In this document: positions 1 through 9,152 of the stretch, one piece after another
How positions within the stretch are numbered: the first letter of the stretch is position 1
Layout of the letters: every line of letters starts with the position of its first letter
Source of the DNA: an uncultured Roseobacter sp.
GTDB lineage: Bacteria > Pseudomonadota > Alphaproteobacteria > Rhodobacterales > Rhodobacteraceae
DNA length: 64,000 nt
Assembly: GCF_947488185.1 (NCBI RefSeq)
Contig: NZ_CANKYM010000003.1
Location: 694,873-758,872 of the forward strand
Direction: 5' to 3'
Notes under the pieces: model-generated
Seen by the model: only the letters and a program-made list of their open reading frames with translations
The model's database searches: none
What the model was told of the DNA's origin: nothing
Translations under genes and position numbers: made by a program

Positions 1-197
1 TATTCGAAGGTGAAGGTAAAGCTGACATCGTCATCGATGTCCGCCTCGCCGCCAGCAAGGGTGCCATTGCCGGATTTCGGGTTCACGGTGGCGACACCAA
101 CACCGATTGTCCAATCGCCTTGAGATTGCGCCAGCGCGGGGCCTGTGACAAGCGCCAGCGCGCTGGTCAGGAGGAGGGCTTTGATGGTGATCTTCAT
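1..197 (-). CDS. OmpW-family outer membrane protein (N-terminal part only)
   Basis: Only the first 65 codons are inside the window; the gene runs off the left edge. The start ATG lies at 195-197 behind a weak purine-rich leader. The protein opens with a clear signal peptide (MKITIKALLLTSALALVTG, cleavage probably after ALAQ). The following stretch has GDWTIGVGVATVNPKSGNG and ADIDDDVSFTFTFEY, the usual N-terminus of OmpW-type eight-stranded beta barrels. OmpW proteins are thought to pass small hydrophobic molecules through the outer membrane. A perfect FNR-type box lies 62 bases upstream of the start. The barrel itself cannot be checked because the rest is missing. Confidence 0.85.
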   Translation of the reverse strand, partial: MKITIKALLLTSALALVTGPALAQSQGDWTIGVGVATVNPKSGNGTLAGGEADIDDDVSFTFTFE

Positions 198-258
198 GAT
201 CTTTCTCTTTCCGTTTTTGAATTCTGGCCCCTGATGCGCCGGACCCGACGTGTGGGCA

Positions 259-272
259 TTGATGCAGATCAA
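259..272. promoter_or_regulatory. FNR/FnrL-type box, TTGAT-N4-ATCAA
   Basis: The 14 bases read TTGAT GCAG ATCAA, an exact match to the FNR-family consensus. The site sits in the 200-base gap between the leftward ompW-like gene and the rightward gene at 398, 62 bases before the ompW start. OmpW/OprG genes are known FNR/Anr targets in other proteobacteria, so oxygen-dependent control of ompW is the likely role. A possible -10 (CAGAAT) for ompW lies at 221-226 on the minus strand, but the spacing is not the classic -41.5. Confidence 0.7.
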
Positions 273-397
273 GAGAGTGCGAAGACGGGCTGTGCAAAAT
301 TGCCGCAGGTGCGAAGAGCCGTTCGGAAACCGGTTCTGAGGATCTGCAAAAGTGATGCGGCGGAAGGTGCAAAACGGCCCTTCGGTCCCTGGCGCTG

Positions 398-715
398 ATG
401 CCGCGATGGTTATGGTTTACCCCTCTGGCCCTGCTGGTGGTTGCTGTTGCGATCTGGGCATTTCGGCTTGGGTGGATCGCCGTCACCATTTCGGAATCCG
501 ACGTAATCAATACCTACGCACAGCGCTATCTGGAGGAGGCCGGTTCTACGGCGCTTCTGACCGACTGCACCGGTTTGCCGGGCACGGGCGAGGGTGTCTG
601 GATCATCGTCCGATGCACGCAGGCGGGACGACAGTTCGACTATCCGGTAGACCGTTTTGGGCGGTTGCTGGACATGCCAGACGGGAGGACGCAACCCGGC
701 GTCCCCCAGACATGA
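398..715 (+). CDS. Small membrane-anchored protein of unknown function
   Basis: This 105-residue protein has one N-terminal hydrophobic segment (about residues 5-25, [17 protein letters not shown]) followed by a soluble part of about 80 residues. The soluble part has two cysteines (in LTDCTGLPG and IIVRCTQAG) that could form a disulfide outside the membrane. It ends 40 bases before mccB and reads in the same direction, so it may be co-transcribed. I do not recognise a named family. The next start codon upstream would not improve the signal anchor, so the ATG at 398 is kept. Confidence 0.6.
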   Translation: MPRWLWFTPLALLVVAVAIWAFRLGWIAVTISESDVINTYAQRYLEEAGSTALLTDCTGLPGTGEGVWIIVRCTQAGRQFDYPVDRFGRLLDMPDGRTQPGVPQT

Positions 716-755
716 AAATGCCGCGCGGGCGAGGTCCTGCGATGAAGGAGGTTCC

Positions 756-2360
756 ATGAAACTGACATCACAGGCTTTGCCCGCCTCGGAAGGCTTCCAG
801 GCCAATCGGTCCGCTCATCTGGCGGCATTGGAGGAGATCGCCGAGGCGGCCGGCGCAGCTGCATTGGGAGGTGGGGAGCGGTCCCGCGCGCGCCACGTAA
901 GCCGGGGCAAGATGCTGCCGCGCGAGCGGGTGGCGAACCTGCTCGATCCCGGCAGCCCGTTTCTCGAAGTGGGGGCGACGGCGGCGCATGGGCTTTACGA
1001 TGGCGCGGCGCCTTGCGCCGGGGTGATCGCCGGTGTTGGTCAAGTGCAGGGGCAAGAGGTCATGGTGGTCTGCAACGATGCCACCGTGAAGGGCGGCACC
1101 TATTACCCGATGACGGTGAAAAAACACCTGCGGGCGCAGGAGATCGCGCAAGATAACCATTTGCCCTGTATTTACCTCGTCGATAGCGGCGGGGCCAACC
1201 TGCCCAATCAGGATGAGGTCTTCCCTGATCGCGATCACTTTGGCCGTATCTTCTACAATCAGGCGCGGATGTCGGCGCTGGGTATCCCGCAGATTGCCGT
1301 GGTCATGGGGTCCTGCACGGCGGGCGGCGCTTACGTGCCCGCCATGTCCGATGTGACGATCATTGTGCGTGATCAGGGCACGATTTTCCTCGCCGGGCCG
1401 CCGCTGGTGAAGGCGGCGACGGGTGAAGTCGTCAGCGCCGAGGACTTGGGCGGTGGCGATGTGCACACACGTCTCAGCGGTGTGGCGGACTATCTGGCAG
1501 AGGATGACGCACATGCACTGGCGCTGGCACGGCGGGCATTAGTCTCGCTGAACCGCGGCAAGCCCGCAACGGTGCAATGGGAAAGCCCCGAAGAGCCCGC
1601 CTACGAGCCCGAGGAAATCCTGGGCGTGGTGCCCGCCGATCTGCGCACGCCTTACGATATCCGCGAGGTGATTGCGCGGCTGGTGGACGGCTCGCGGTTC
1701 GATGAGTTCAAACCGCGTTTCGGCGAAACCCTCGTGACCGGATTTGCACATCTCAAGGGCTGCCCCATCGGGATCATCGCAAACAACGGTGTGCTCTTTT
1801 CGGAGGCCGCCCAGAAGGGTGCGCATTTTGTTGAACTCTGCTCACAGCGCGCGATCCCTCTGGTTTTCCTGCAGAACATCACCGGCTTCATGGTCGGTCG
1901 CAAATATGAAAACGAGGGGATTGCGCGGCATGGGGCCAAGATGGTCACGGCTGTGGCGTCGACCAATGTACCGAAAGTAACCATGCTGGTGGGTGGCTCC
2001 TTCGGCGCAGGCAACTACGGCATGGCCGGGCGCGCTTATTCTCCACGCTTCATGTGGACCTGGCCCAACAGCCGCATTTCGGTCATGGGCGGGCCGCAGG
2101 CTGCAGGCGTTCTGGCCACGGTCAAACGGGATGCGATCGAACGCGCGGGCGAGAGCTGGTCTGCCGAAGACGAGGCCGCCTTTAAACAACCGACCATTGA
2201 TATGTTCGAGCGCCAGAGCCACCCGCTCTACGCTTCCGCGCGGCTTTGGGATGACGGCGTGATCGACCCGCGCAAGAGCCGAGATGTCCTCTTCCTGTCG
2301 CTATCCGCAGCGCTCAATGCTCCGATAGAGGAGACGCGGTTTGGCGTCTTCCGGATGTGA
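756..2360 (+). CDS. mccB: Methylcrotonoyl-CoA carboxylase, beta (carboxyltransferase) subunit
   Basis: The 534-residue protein carries both halves of the carboxyltransferase fold. The N-terminal half has [14 protein letters not shown] near residue 186 and the C-terminal half has [16 protein letters not shown] near residue 413. The latter and the [15 protein letters not shown] stretch fit methylcrotonyl-CoA carboxylases better than propionyl-CoA ones. It moves carboxybiotin carbon to 3-methylcrotonyl-CoA in leucine breakdown. The ATG at 756 is chosen because AAGGAGG lies at 745-751; an upstream in-frame start at 657 lacks support. It precedes mccA by 153 bases, a gap in which I see no convincing gene. 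Confidence 0.95.
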   Translation: MKLTSQALPASEGFQANRSAHLAALEEIAEAAGAAALGGGERSRARHVSRGKMLPRERVANLLDPGSPFLEVGATAAHGLYDGAAPCAGVIAGVGQVQGQEVMVVCNDATVKGGTYYPMTVKKHLRAQEIAQDNHLPCIYLVDSGGANLPNQDEVFPDRDHFGRIFYNQARMSALGIPQIAVVMGSCTAGGAYVPAMSDVTIIVRDQGTIFLAGPPLVKAATGEVVSAEDLGGGDVHTRLSGVADYLAEDDAHALALARRALVSLNRGKPATVQWESPEEPAYEPEEILGVVPADLRTPYDIREVIARLVDGSRFDEFKPRFGETLVTGFAHLKGCPIGIIANNGVLFSEAAQKGAHFVELCSQRAIPLVFLQNITGFMVGRKYENEGIARHGAKMVTAVASTNVPKVTMLVGGSFGAGNYGMAGRAYSPRFMWTWPNSRISVMGGPQAAGVLATVKRDAIERAGESWSAEDEAAFKQPTIDMFERQSHPLYASARLWDDGVIDPRKSRDVLFLSLSAALNAPIEETRFGVFRM

Positions 2361-2513
2361 GGTGGCCCGTGGCAGATGCAGAGCACAGATCCACGGTAGC
2401 TGCTCATCAGAGCGGCGCGAAGAGGCACGGTGGCACATCGGGCGCGGTTTCGCGTCGGATCAACGAGCGTATAAGGCCTTCCATCGGCTCAGGGCCAGAT
2501 TTGGAGAATGGAA

Positions 2514-4454
2514 ATGTTTGACACGATCCTGATCGCCAACCGGGGCGAGATCGCCTGCCGGGTCATGGAAACGGCACAGGCCATGGGTGTGGGCTGCGTC
2601 GCCGTGTATTCCGACGCCGATGCCGGGGCGAAACACGTCGCGATGGCGGATAGGGCGGTGCATATCGGGAACTCTCCCCCGGCGGAAAGCTATCTGCGGG
2701 GCGAGGTGATTATTCAGGCCGCATTGGACAGTGGCGCGCAGGCCATTCACCCCGGATATGGTTTTCTCAGCGAGAACCCGGATTTTGTCGAGGCCGTCGA
2801 AGCCGCGGGCCTGGTCTTCATCGGACCCTCCGCTTCCGCGATCCGCGCCATGGGACTCAAGGACGCGGCCAAGGCGCTCATGGTCGAGGCAGGCGTGCCG
2901 GTGGTGCCGGGCTATCACGGGTCGGATCAGGACGATGCCTTGCTGGCGCAGGAGGCCGAAAAGATCGGCTATCCTGTATTGATCAAGGCCGTCGCGGGGG
3001 GGGGCGGTAAAGGCATGCGGCTTGTCGAGAAAGAAAGTGAATTCGCCGCCGCGCTCACCTCCGCGAGATCCGAAGCGCAGACCGCCTTTGGTAATCCGGA
3101 CGTGCTGGTCGAGAAGTTCGTGACGCAACCGCGTCATATCGAAGTGCAGGTCTTTGGCGACGGAACGCAGGCGGTACATCTCTTTGAACGCGATTGCTCC
3201 CTGCAGCGCCGCCATCAGAAGGTGATCGAAGAGGCGCCAGCGCCCGGTATGACCGAGGAGATGCGCAGTGCCATGGGGAATGCGGCGGTGCGTGCGGCGG
3301 AGGCCATTGGCTACAGCGGCGCCGGAACCGTGGAGTTCATCGTGGACGGATCGGGCGGGCTCAGGCCTGATGGCTTCTTCTTCATGGAGATGAACACCCG
3401 CCTGCAGGTCGAGCACCCTGTGACAGAGGCGATCACGGGCGTCGATCTCGTGGAGTGGCAGCTGCGGGTGGCTGCAGGCGAAGGCCTGCCGACCGCGCAA
3501 GACCAACTGTCGATCAACGGACATGCGTTCGAAGCGCGGCTCTATGCCGAGGACGTGCCCGCAGGCTTTCTGCCTGCAACAGGCACGCTGAGCCATCTGC
3601 TTTTTCCCGAGATGGTGCGCGCCAACAGTGGCGTACGCGCCGGGGACACCATCAGCCCGTTTTACGATCCGATGATTGCCAAGGTTATCGTGCATGGGCC
3701 GAACCGCGCTGTCGCACTCGCGCGCCTGCGGCAGGGGCTGGCCGGGTGCGAGGTTGCAGGCACGGTGACCAACCTGGCCTTTCTCGGCGCGCTGGCCGCG
3801 CACAAGGGTTTTGGTCAGGGTGACGTTGACACCGGACTGATTGCTCGCGACATCGATGCGCTTATGGAAATTCCGCAAGCGCAGCCGTGGCATCTGGCAC
3901 TGGCAGGCATGGCCGCCCTTGACCTGACCGACCCTGATCCCGGCACCGGGTTCACGCTGTGGGCACCCCTGCGGCGCAGCGTGCAGCTGCTCTGGCGCGA
4001 TGAAACGCATGCGCTTTCGGTCGAGGTGCTCTCTGCCGACCAACAGCGCTGGGACGTGGCCGGCACGCAGGTCTTGGCGGAGCGTCGCAACGGTCAGTGG
4101 GTTTTTGACGGACATGTCGCACCGCAGGTGGCGGCGGCAGGCCATGACATCACGGTTTTTGATCACTATGGGCTTTTCTTTACCTACATCGATCCGCTGG
4201 ATCAGGCGGGTGGGGCAGCCGGGGACGGCAACCTCATCGAAGCGCCGATGCCGGGCCTCGTGAAGACCATCGACGCCGCCATCGGCCAGGCCGTCAGCGC
4301 AGGCGACCGCCTGGCCGTGCTGGAGGCGATGAAGATGGAGCACGCGCTGCTGGCGGCCCGCGACGGCGTGGTGGCCGAGGTGCTTGCCAGCGCCGGCGAT
4401 CAGGTCGAAGCGGGGGCCGCACTCATAAGGCTGGAGGCAGAAGAGAGCGCATGA
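2514..4454 (+). CDS. mccA: Methylcrotonoyl-CoA carboxylase, alpha subunit (biotin carboxylase plus biotin carrier)
   Basis: The 646-residue protein has a biotin carboxylase N-terminus (IANRGEIACRV, residues 6-16), an ATP-grasp loop (AGGGGKGMR near 159) and EMNTRLQVEHPVTE near 293. A biotinyl domain ends the protein, with EAMKMEH and the biotin-accepting Lys607. It carboxylates biotin with ATP and bicarbonate for MccB. The ATG at 2514 is preferred over the in-frame ATG at 2508 because GGAG at 2503-2506 is seven bases from the former and one from the latter. The stop overlaps the next gene by four bases (ATGA). Confidence 0.95.
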   Translation: MFDTILIANRGEIACRVMETAQAMGVGCVAVYSDADAGAKHVAMADRAVHIGNSPPAESYLRGEVIIQAALDSGAQAIHPGYGFLSENPDFVEAVEAAGLVFIGPSASAIRAMGLKDAAKALMVEAGVPVVPGYHGSDQDDALLAQEAEKIGYPVLIKAVAGGGGKGMRLVEKESEFAAALTSARSEAQTAFGNPDVLVEKFVTQPRHIEVQVFGDGTQAVHLFERDCSLQRRHQKVIEEAPAPGMTEEMRSAMGNAAVRAAEAIGYSGAGTVEFIVDGSGGLRPDGFFFMEMNTRLQVEHPVTEAITGVDLVEWQLRVAAGEGLPTAQDQLSINGHAFEARLYAEDVPAGFLPATGTLSHLLFPEMVRANSGVRAGDTISPFYDPMIAKVIVHGPNRAVALARLRQGLAGCEVAGTVTNLAFLGALAAHKGFGQGDVDTGLIARDIDALMEIPQAQPWHLALAGMAALDLTDPDPGTGFTLWAPLRRSVQLLWRDETHALSVEVLSADQQRWDVAGTQVLAERRNGQWVFDGHVAPQVAAAGHDITVFDHYGLFFTYIDPLDQAGGAAGDGNLIEAPMPGLVKTIDAAIGQAVSAGDRLAVLEAMKMEHALLAARDGVVAEVLASAGDQVEAGAALIRLEAEESA

Positions 4455-5116
4455 TCACCCTGCATCATTGTCCGCAGACCCGGTCCATGCGCACGCTCTG
4501 GCTGCTGCATGAACTGGATGTGCCGTTCCAGGTGCAGAGCTACCCGTTTGATCGCACCCTGCGCAGTCCTGAGTTTCTGAGGCTCTCGCCTGCGGGCCGT
4601 GTACCCGCCCTTGATATCGATGGCGAACACATGTTCGAAACCGGCGCAATTACCCAGTATCTGTGCGAGCGGTTCAGCCCGGACGGGCTGGGCCGGAGCC
4701 CTGGGTCGTTCGACCGGATGAGTTGGCTCGTTTGGCTGCATTTTGCGGAAACGATCAGCCAGCACGCGGCTGCGCTGACCCAGCAGCACGTGGCGCTCTA
4801 TGAAGATCACATGCGCAGCCACGTCGTGATGAAACTGGAGGCCGCGCGCGTGCGCAAATGCTACGCGGCAATCGAAGCAGGGCTCAGCACCCCCGGCGAG
4901 AAACGCGATTACCTCCTGACGTCAGGCTTTACAGCCGCTGATATCTCGGTGGGGCAGGCGGTTTACATGGCACGGCATTTCGCGACGCTGGACGATTTTC
5001 CGGCGACGGCTGCGTGGTATGCACGGATCACGGCGCGCGAGGGGTTCCAAGCGTCGCTGCCAGCGGGCGACGGGATTTATGCGCAAGACTTTTACGCGCC
5101 CTGGCCTGTAGACTAG
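4451..5116 (+). CDS. Glutathione S-transferase family protein
   Basis: The 221-residue protein has an N-terminal thioredoxin-like domain (TLHHCPQTRSMRTLWLLHEL, then PAGRVPALDIDG and MFETGAITQYL). An all-helical C-terminal domain contains LTSGFTAADISVGQAVY, the usual N-capping-box region of GSTs. The start overlaps the mccA stop (ATGA), so translation is probably coupled to mccA. Its place inside the leucine operon suggests a role linked to acyl-CoA metabolism or detoxification of a reactive enoyl intermediate. That role is inferred from position only. Confidence 0.85.
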   Translation: MITLHHCPQTRSMRTLWLLHELDVPFQVQSYPFDRTLRSPEFLRLSPAGRVPALDIDGEHMFETGAITQYLCERFSPDGLGRSPGSFDRMSWLVWLHFAETISQHAAALTQQHVALYEDHMRSHVVMKLEAARVRKCYAAIEAGLSTPGEKRDYLLTSGFTAADISVGQAVYMARHFATLDDFPATAAWYARITAREGFQASLPAGDGIYAQDFYAPWPVD

Positions 5117-5143
5117 GCCAGACCATACCGGGGAGGATGAGAT

Positions 5144-6001
5144 ATGAGCTTGGGGCCTTGCGAGATTTTCGAGGTCGGCCCGCGTGACGGGCTGCAGAAC
5201 GAAAAGCGGGATATCCCCGTGGCCAAAAAGGTGGCGCTTGTCGATTGCCTGAGCCGTGCGGGGTTCTCCCGGATCGAGGTCGCGAGCTTTGTCTCTCCCA
5301 AATGGGTGCCGCAGATGGCGGGCTCAGCAGACGTCATGGCGGGGATCAGCCGTGCCGAGGGCGTGCGCTATGCGGCGCTGACGCCAAATCCGCGCGGGTT
5401 CGAGGATGCCAAGGCAGCGGGTGTCGATGAGATTGCGGTTTTCGCTTCCGCCTCAGAAGGTTTTTCCAAGGCCAATATCAACGCCAGCATCGCCGAGAGC
5501 ATCGCCCGGTTCGAGCCGATCCTTGAAGAGGCGCGTCATATCGATCTGCCGGTGCGCGGCTATGTTTCCTGCGTGGTCGAATGCCCCTATGACGGGACCG
5601 TGGCCCCTGCTGCCGTGGCCGACGTGGCCGACCGGCTGTTCGCCCTGGGATGTTACGAGATCAGCCTTGGCGATACCATCGGCGCGGGCACGCCCGACAG
5701 CATCGCGCGCATGCTGCTGGCGGTGCGCGACGTGGTGCCAGTGGGGCGGCTTGCAGGCCACTACCACGACACTCATGGACGCGCGATTGAGAACATCGAC
5801 ACCTCGCTCAGCCTCGGCGTGCGGGTCTTTGATGCGGCCGTTGGTGGTTTGGGCGGATGCCCCTACGCGCCGGGGGCAGCGGGCAATGTGGCAACCGAAG
5901 CCGTGGCAGCGCATCTGACTGCGCTGGGGTATGACACCGGGCTCGACATCGACGTGATCAAGGAAGCCGCAGAGATGGCGCGCGCCATGCGCGAAGGCTG
6001 A
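5144..6001 (+). CDS. mvaB: Hydroxymethylglutaryl-CoA lyase
   Basis: The 285-residue TIM-barrel protein has the HMGL-like signature EVGPRDGLQNEK (residues 10-21), the metal-binding YHDTHGRA near 206 and the loop GGLGGCPYAPGA with the catalytic Cys239. It splits HMG-CoA into acetoacetate and acetyl-CoA, the last step of leucine breakdown. Length is usual for bacterial enzymes. GGGGAGG stands just before the start codon. It follows the GST by 27 bases and clearly belongs to the same operon. Confidence 0.95.
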   Translation: MSLGPCEIFEVGPRDGLQNEKRDIPVAKKVALVDCLSRAGFSRIEVASFVSPKWVPQMAGSADVMAGISRAEGVRYAALTPNPRGFEDAKAAGVDEIAVFASASEGFSKANINASIAESIARFEPILEEARHIDLPVRGYVSCVVECPYDGTVAPAAVADVADRLFALGCYEISLGDTIGAGTPDSIARMLLAVRDVVPVGRLAGHYHDTHGRAIENIDTSLSLGVRVFDAAVGGLGGCPYAPGAAGNVATEAVAAHLTALGYDTGLDIDVIKEAAEMARAMREG

Positions 6002-6011
6002 CGGCACAGGT

Positions 6012-6527
6012 ATGGATATCTTCAAAGGCGCGGAACGGCTGATGTCCATGGATGATGCGGTCTGGCTGCGTCACGCAAACCCGTGGTCGGTCTGGACGCG
6101 GATGCTGACCGCCCTGCCATTGCTGGTGCTGGCGATCTGGAGCCGGGTCTGGCTGGGGGTCTGGGCGCTGATCCCCATCGTGCTGGCGCTGCTCTGGATC
6201 TGGATCAACCCGCGTGCTTTTCCGCCGCCCAAACGTCTCGATAGCTGGGCGAGCCGGGGCGTGCTGGGAGAGCGTATCTTCCTGACGCACCGGAGCGAGA
6301 TCGCGGCGCATCACCGGCGGGTTGCGGCTGTGCTGAGTGCGCTGAGCTTGCCGGGCGCGGGGATCATGATCTGGGGTCTCTACGTTTTGTGGTGGGAAGG
6401 GGCGGTCTTTGGGATGATCCTGACGGCGCTGCCCAAGATATGGTTCGTGGACCGCATGGTCTGGATTTATGACGATTGGGTGCGCGCGGGCCGCGCCGTG
6501 CCGGGACTGGAGAGCTTAGATGTTTGA
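6012..6527 (+). CDS. DUF6653-type membrane protein
   Basis: The 171-residue protein has about three or four hydrophobic segments (near residues 33-50, 52-68, 97-125 and 128-145). It contains the conserved stretch WLRHANPWSVWTR and WINPRAFPPPKRLDSWASRGVLGER, which I associate with the DUF6653 family. Function is unknown. It sits between the HMG-CoA lyase and the crotonase and overlaps the latter by eight bases, so its expression is tied to leucine catabolism even though nothing in its sequence suggests an enzyme. Confidence 0.75.
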   Translation: MDIFKGAERLMSMDDAVWLRHANPWSVWTRMLTALPLLVLAIWSRVWLGVWALIPIVLALLWIWINPRAFPPPKRLDSWASRGVLGERIFLTHRSEIAAHHRRVAAVLSALSLPGAGIMIWGLYVLWWEGAVFGMILTALPKIWFVDRMVWIYDDWVRAGRAVPGLESLDV

Positions 6528-7305
6528 GACCTTGACGATTGAGACAGATGCGCGTGGCGTGGCGACACTGACGTTGAACCGGCCGGAAAAGCATAATGCG
6601 ATGTCGGCCCTGATGCTGGCGGAACTGACACAGGCGGCCGCCGATCTGGGCGCGGATAAAGCGGTGCGTGTTGTTGTTCTGACGGGCGCGGGCAAGAGCT
6701 TCTGCGCGGGTGGTGACCTGGCGTGGATGCAGGCTCAGCGCGAGATGGATGCGGAGACACGATCCGCAGAGGCACGCAAACTGGCGGCGATGCTGGGCGC
6801 GCTCAACGCCCTGCCGAAACCGCTGATCGGGGCGGTGCAGGGCAATGCCTTCGGTGGTGGGGTCGGCATGGCCTGCGTCTGCGATGCGGCAATCGCAGTG
6901 GACAGCGCCAAGTTCGGGTTTACCGAAACGCGGCTCGGCATCATCCCTGCAACCATCGGGCCCTATGTTCTGGCCCGCATGGGCGAGGGTCGCGCCCGGC
7001 GGGTCTTCATGTCGGCGCGGATTTTTGGCGCGGCAGAGGCGGCAGAATTGGGTATTCTGGCCCGCGTTGTGCCTGCCAAGGCACTGGCCGAGGCGGTGGA
7101 GGCGGAGGTGCTGCCCTATCTCGCCTGCGCGCCCGGTGCGGTAGCAGCGGCCAAGCAGCTGGCCCGCGATCTGGGACCGCGCATTGACGACGCGGTCGTC
7201 GAGCACACGATTGCCGCCCTATCGGCACGCTGGGAGAGTGCGGAGGCTGTCGAAGGCATTGGGGCGTTTTTCGAGAAGCGTAAGCCCGGATGGATGACAT
7301 CTTAG
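6520..7305 (+). CDS. Crotonase family hydratase, probable methylglutaconyl-CoA hydratase
   Basis: The 261-residue protein has the crotonase oxyanion-hole motif CAGGD (residues 62-66) and FGGGVG (111-116), with acidic residue Glu136 in FTETRLGIIPATIGPYV. The latter motif is typical of 3-methylglutaconyl-CoA hydratases. With MccAB upstream and HMG-CoA lyase next to it, the missing step between them is exactly this hydration. Assignment of substrate therefore rests on motif plus operon context. It starts inside the 3' end of the DUF6653 gene and ends the operon. Confidence 0.88.
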   Translation: MFETLTIETDARGVATLTLNRPEKHNAMSALMLAELTQAAADLGADKAVRVVVLTGAGKSFCAGGDLAWMQAQREMDAETRSAEARKLAAMLGALNALPKPLIGAVQGNAFGGGVGMACVCDAAIAVDSAKFGFTETRLGIIPATIGPYVLARMGEGRARRVFMSARIFGAAEAAELGILARVVPAKALAEAVEAEVLPYLACAPGAVAAAKQLARDLGPRIDDAVVEHTIAALSARWESAEAVEGIGAFFEKRKPGWMTS

Positions 7306-7367
7306 TAAAGGTCAGGGCAGCAGCCAGACTTGCGAACAGTACGGGCGCGCGAGGTCAAAGTAAGGCG

Positions 7368-7395
7368 CCAGGTCAGGGTGGGGGGCCTGAACTGG
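7368..7395. terminator. Hairpin between convergent genes
   Basis: Two 10-base arms (7368-7377 and 7386-7395) pair at nine of ten positions around an 8-base G-rich loop. The structure sits 62 bases past the crotonase stop and 25 bases past the AraC-type gene stop, so it could end transcription from both sides. There is no strong T run on the plus side (CAGCTTTCTC), so it may be only a weak terminator. Confidence 0.4.
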
Positions 7396-7420
7396 CAGCT
7401 TTCTCAAGACCACGTACCAA

Positions 7421-8242
7421 TCAGGTCAAAGGAATCCAGATTGTCACGCGGCCACGTCCGGTTTCGGCATCAAAGCGAGGGCCGTAGCACTCAAAATCCG
7501 GTGCGGAGGCGGATTCAAGCCCCGCATCTGTGAGTGCCTTGTTCCAGATTGTGTAAACGGTTTTTGGAAGATCGGACACGTGCCCGTCGTGGATGAAGAC
7601 GGCATAGCGGTTGGCCGGGATATCCACGAAATCCATGCCCTGCGCCTTTTCTGTCGCTTCGACACCGGCAAGGTAGCGAAAATACCCGGTGCCATCTTCA
7701 TCGCAGCTAACACCATAAGCTACTCCGGGAACAGCTGTCTCAATCTCGGTGCTGCGGTTGTTCAAGGTTTGCCAAAGGCTTGGTATACCGGCGATATTCT
7801 CAAAGCTGTACCTGTCGCTCAGGCCAACGACACGAAAGCCTGCGCGATTGCGAATTTCGGGCTTTGCAACATCTACAATCATTTCTTTTTTCATCTCTAA
7901 TGGCTCCATGAGGGTAAGGGGTAAGAGGGAGCGCGCCTTTCGCACCGTGCTCGGCAGCACGCCAAAGTAGCGGGCGAAGGCACGTGTGAACGCTTCGTGA
8001 GACGCATATCCGGCATCAAGCGCCACCGGCAAAATGTCCACATCTTGTGTTGCAATGGCTCTTGCGGCCTCGGAGAGGCGGCGGGCCCTGACGTATGACA
8101 TGATGGACATACCGCTGGCGCGCTGAAAGACGCGGCACATGTGATGTGTGCTGACAGCACAGCGATCCGCCAACTGGTTGAGGGGAAGTGGCCCGTCGAG
8201 ATGGGCTTCGATCTGCCAGATCAGTTTGTCGAGCAAGGCCAT
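7421..8242 (-). CDS. AraC-family transcriptional regulator with GyrI-like effector domain
   Basis: The 273-residue protein has an N-terminal double helix-turn-helix of the AraC/XylS type (about residues 7-105, with CAVSTHHMCRVFQRASGM and DAGYASHEAFTRAFARYFG). A C-terminal GyrI-like small-molecule-binding domain follows (about 120-273). This is the Rob/SoxS-type order seen in drug-sensing regulators. The ATG at 8240-8242 is chosen because AGGAA lies at a good distance; a longer frame to 8356 adds a tail unlike the family. No obvious target gene is adjacent, and it may control its own promoter. Confidence 0.88.
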   Translation of the reverse strand: MALLDKLIWQIEAHLDGPLPLNQLADRCAVSTHHMCRVFQRASGMSIMSYVRARRLSEAARAIATQDVDILPVALDAGYASHEAFTRAFARYFGVLPSTVRKARSLLPLTLMEPLEMKKEMIVDVAKPEIRNRAGFRVVGLSDRYSFENIAGIPSLWQTLNNRSTEIETAVPGVAYGVSCDEDGTGYFRYLAGVEATEKAQGMDFVDIPANRYAVFIHDGHVSDLPKTVYTIWNKALTDAGLESASAPDFECYGPRFDAETGRGRVTIWIPLT

Positions 8243-8375
8243 GGTGCGTTCCTGTGGTTCACCTGGACACACTGCATCAGAATACGGGTGGCGCGCTTGA
8301 CCGCAATTGATGTCTTTTGTGAACGAGATAACAGGTTTGGCCGGTCGGGTTGTCATCGTCGATCATCCTAAACCC

Positions 8376-8410
8376 CAACAAAAAACCCGCCAGACTGTGC
8401 TGGCGGGTTT
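8376..8410 (-). terminator. Rho-independent terminator of the fasciclin gene
   Basis: A perfect 11-bp stem (8383-8393 with 8400-8410) closes a 6-base loop, and on the minus strand it is followed directly by a T-rich run (TTTTTTGTTGG). It begins 28 bases after the stop of the fasciclin lipoprotein gene. This is the clearest intrinsic terminator in the window. Confidence 0.85.
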
Positions 8411-8437
8411 CTCTTACAGGTCTGGTCCGGGCCTGAA

Positions 8438-8944
8438 CTAGTTTGGCAGCAGCACCTTGTCGATCACGTGGATGACGCCGTTGGTCGCCAGAATATCTGC
8501 CGCCGTCACATTGGCATCGTTCACGCGGACCGCGGCGGCAAATTTGCCGCCCGTGCCGTCGACGCGCACCGTCTGGCCTTGCACTGTGGCGACATTGGTC
8601 ACCGAACCCAGTACATCACCCGATTGAACTGCGCCCGGCAGCACGTGATAGGTCAGGATGCTGACCAGCTGATCCTTGTTCTCAGGCAGCAGCAGGCTCT
8701 CGACTGTACCGGCGGGCAGTGCGGCAAATGCCGCATCCGTGGGGGCAAAGACGGTGAACGGGCCGGGGCTGCGCAGCGTGTCCTCAAGGCCTGCGGCCTG
8801 AACGGCGGCGACCAGCGTATTGAAATTGCCGTTGGACGCCGCGATATCTACAATATCGCTGCCTTGTTGCGCAGGTGCGCAGGCGGTGAGGGCGGCGAGA
8901 GCGCCAGCGGCGAGGGTCGCTTTGAGGGCGGAACGTCTGTTCAT
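8438..8944 (-). CDS. Fasciclin (FAS1) domain lipoprotein
   Basis: The 168-residue protein starts with [19 protein letters not shown], a Tat-like or lipoprotein signal with lipobox LTAC (Cys22). One FAS1 domain fills the rest, with [15 protein letters not shown] and ILTYHVLPG motifs and the closing [16 protein letters not shown]1 domains mediate adhesion between cells or matrix. The ATG at 8942-8944 has AGAAGGA in front; an upstream extension to 9037 lacks a signal sequence. It is transcribed away from nuoA. Confidence 0.9.
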   Translation of the reverse strand: MNRRSALKATLAAGALAALTACAPAQQGSDIVDIAASNGNFNTLVAAVQAAGLEDTLRSPGPFTVFAPTDAAFAALPAGTVESLLLPENKDQLVSILTYHVLPGAVQSGDVLGSVTNVATVQGQTVRVDGTGGKFAAAVRVNDANVTAADILATNGVIHVIDKVLLPN

Positions 8945-9029
8945 GGTCTGTCCTTCTGATGTTTGGTCGTATTCATGCAAGGCCGGAGTGGCCTTGTTTC
9001 CCTGTCGTAGACACTGTGTACGGGTTGGG

Positions 9030-9046
9030 TGTGACATCAGATCACA
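9030..9046. promoter_or_regulatory. Inverted repeat TGTGA-N7-TCACA
   Basis: Two 5-base arms (9030-9034 and 9042-9046) form an inverted repeat in the 307-base gap between the fasciclin gene and nuoA. It resembles a CRP-type site but with a 7-base rather than 6-base spacer. It lies 86 bases before the fasciclin start and about 120 bases before the proposed nuo promoter. Function is a guess. Confidence 0.25.
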
Positions 9047-9152
9047 TATGTCCGGTTACACTGGCTTTTTGAGCGGAAATACGCACAATGACAGCGCTAA
9101 CGCCGCTTGCCGGAATGCAACCAAATCAAGGGGTTTTCCGGGGCGGCATCTG

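Noticed and set aside
2341..2532. Possible 63-residue gene between mccB and mccA
   Set aside because: It starts inside mccB, runs over the mccA start and has no ribosome site or recognisable sequence.
2460..4343. 627-codon open frame on the minus strand opposite mccA
   Set aside because: High-GC shadow of a well supported gene; the translation is rich in His, Arg and Gln and matches no family.
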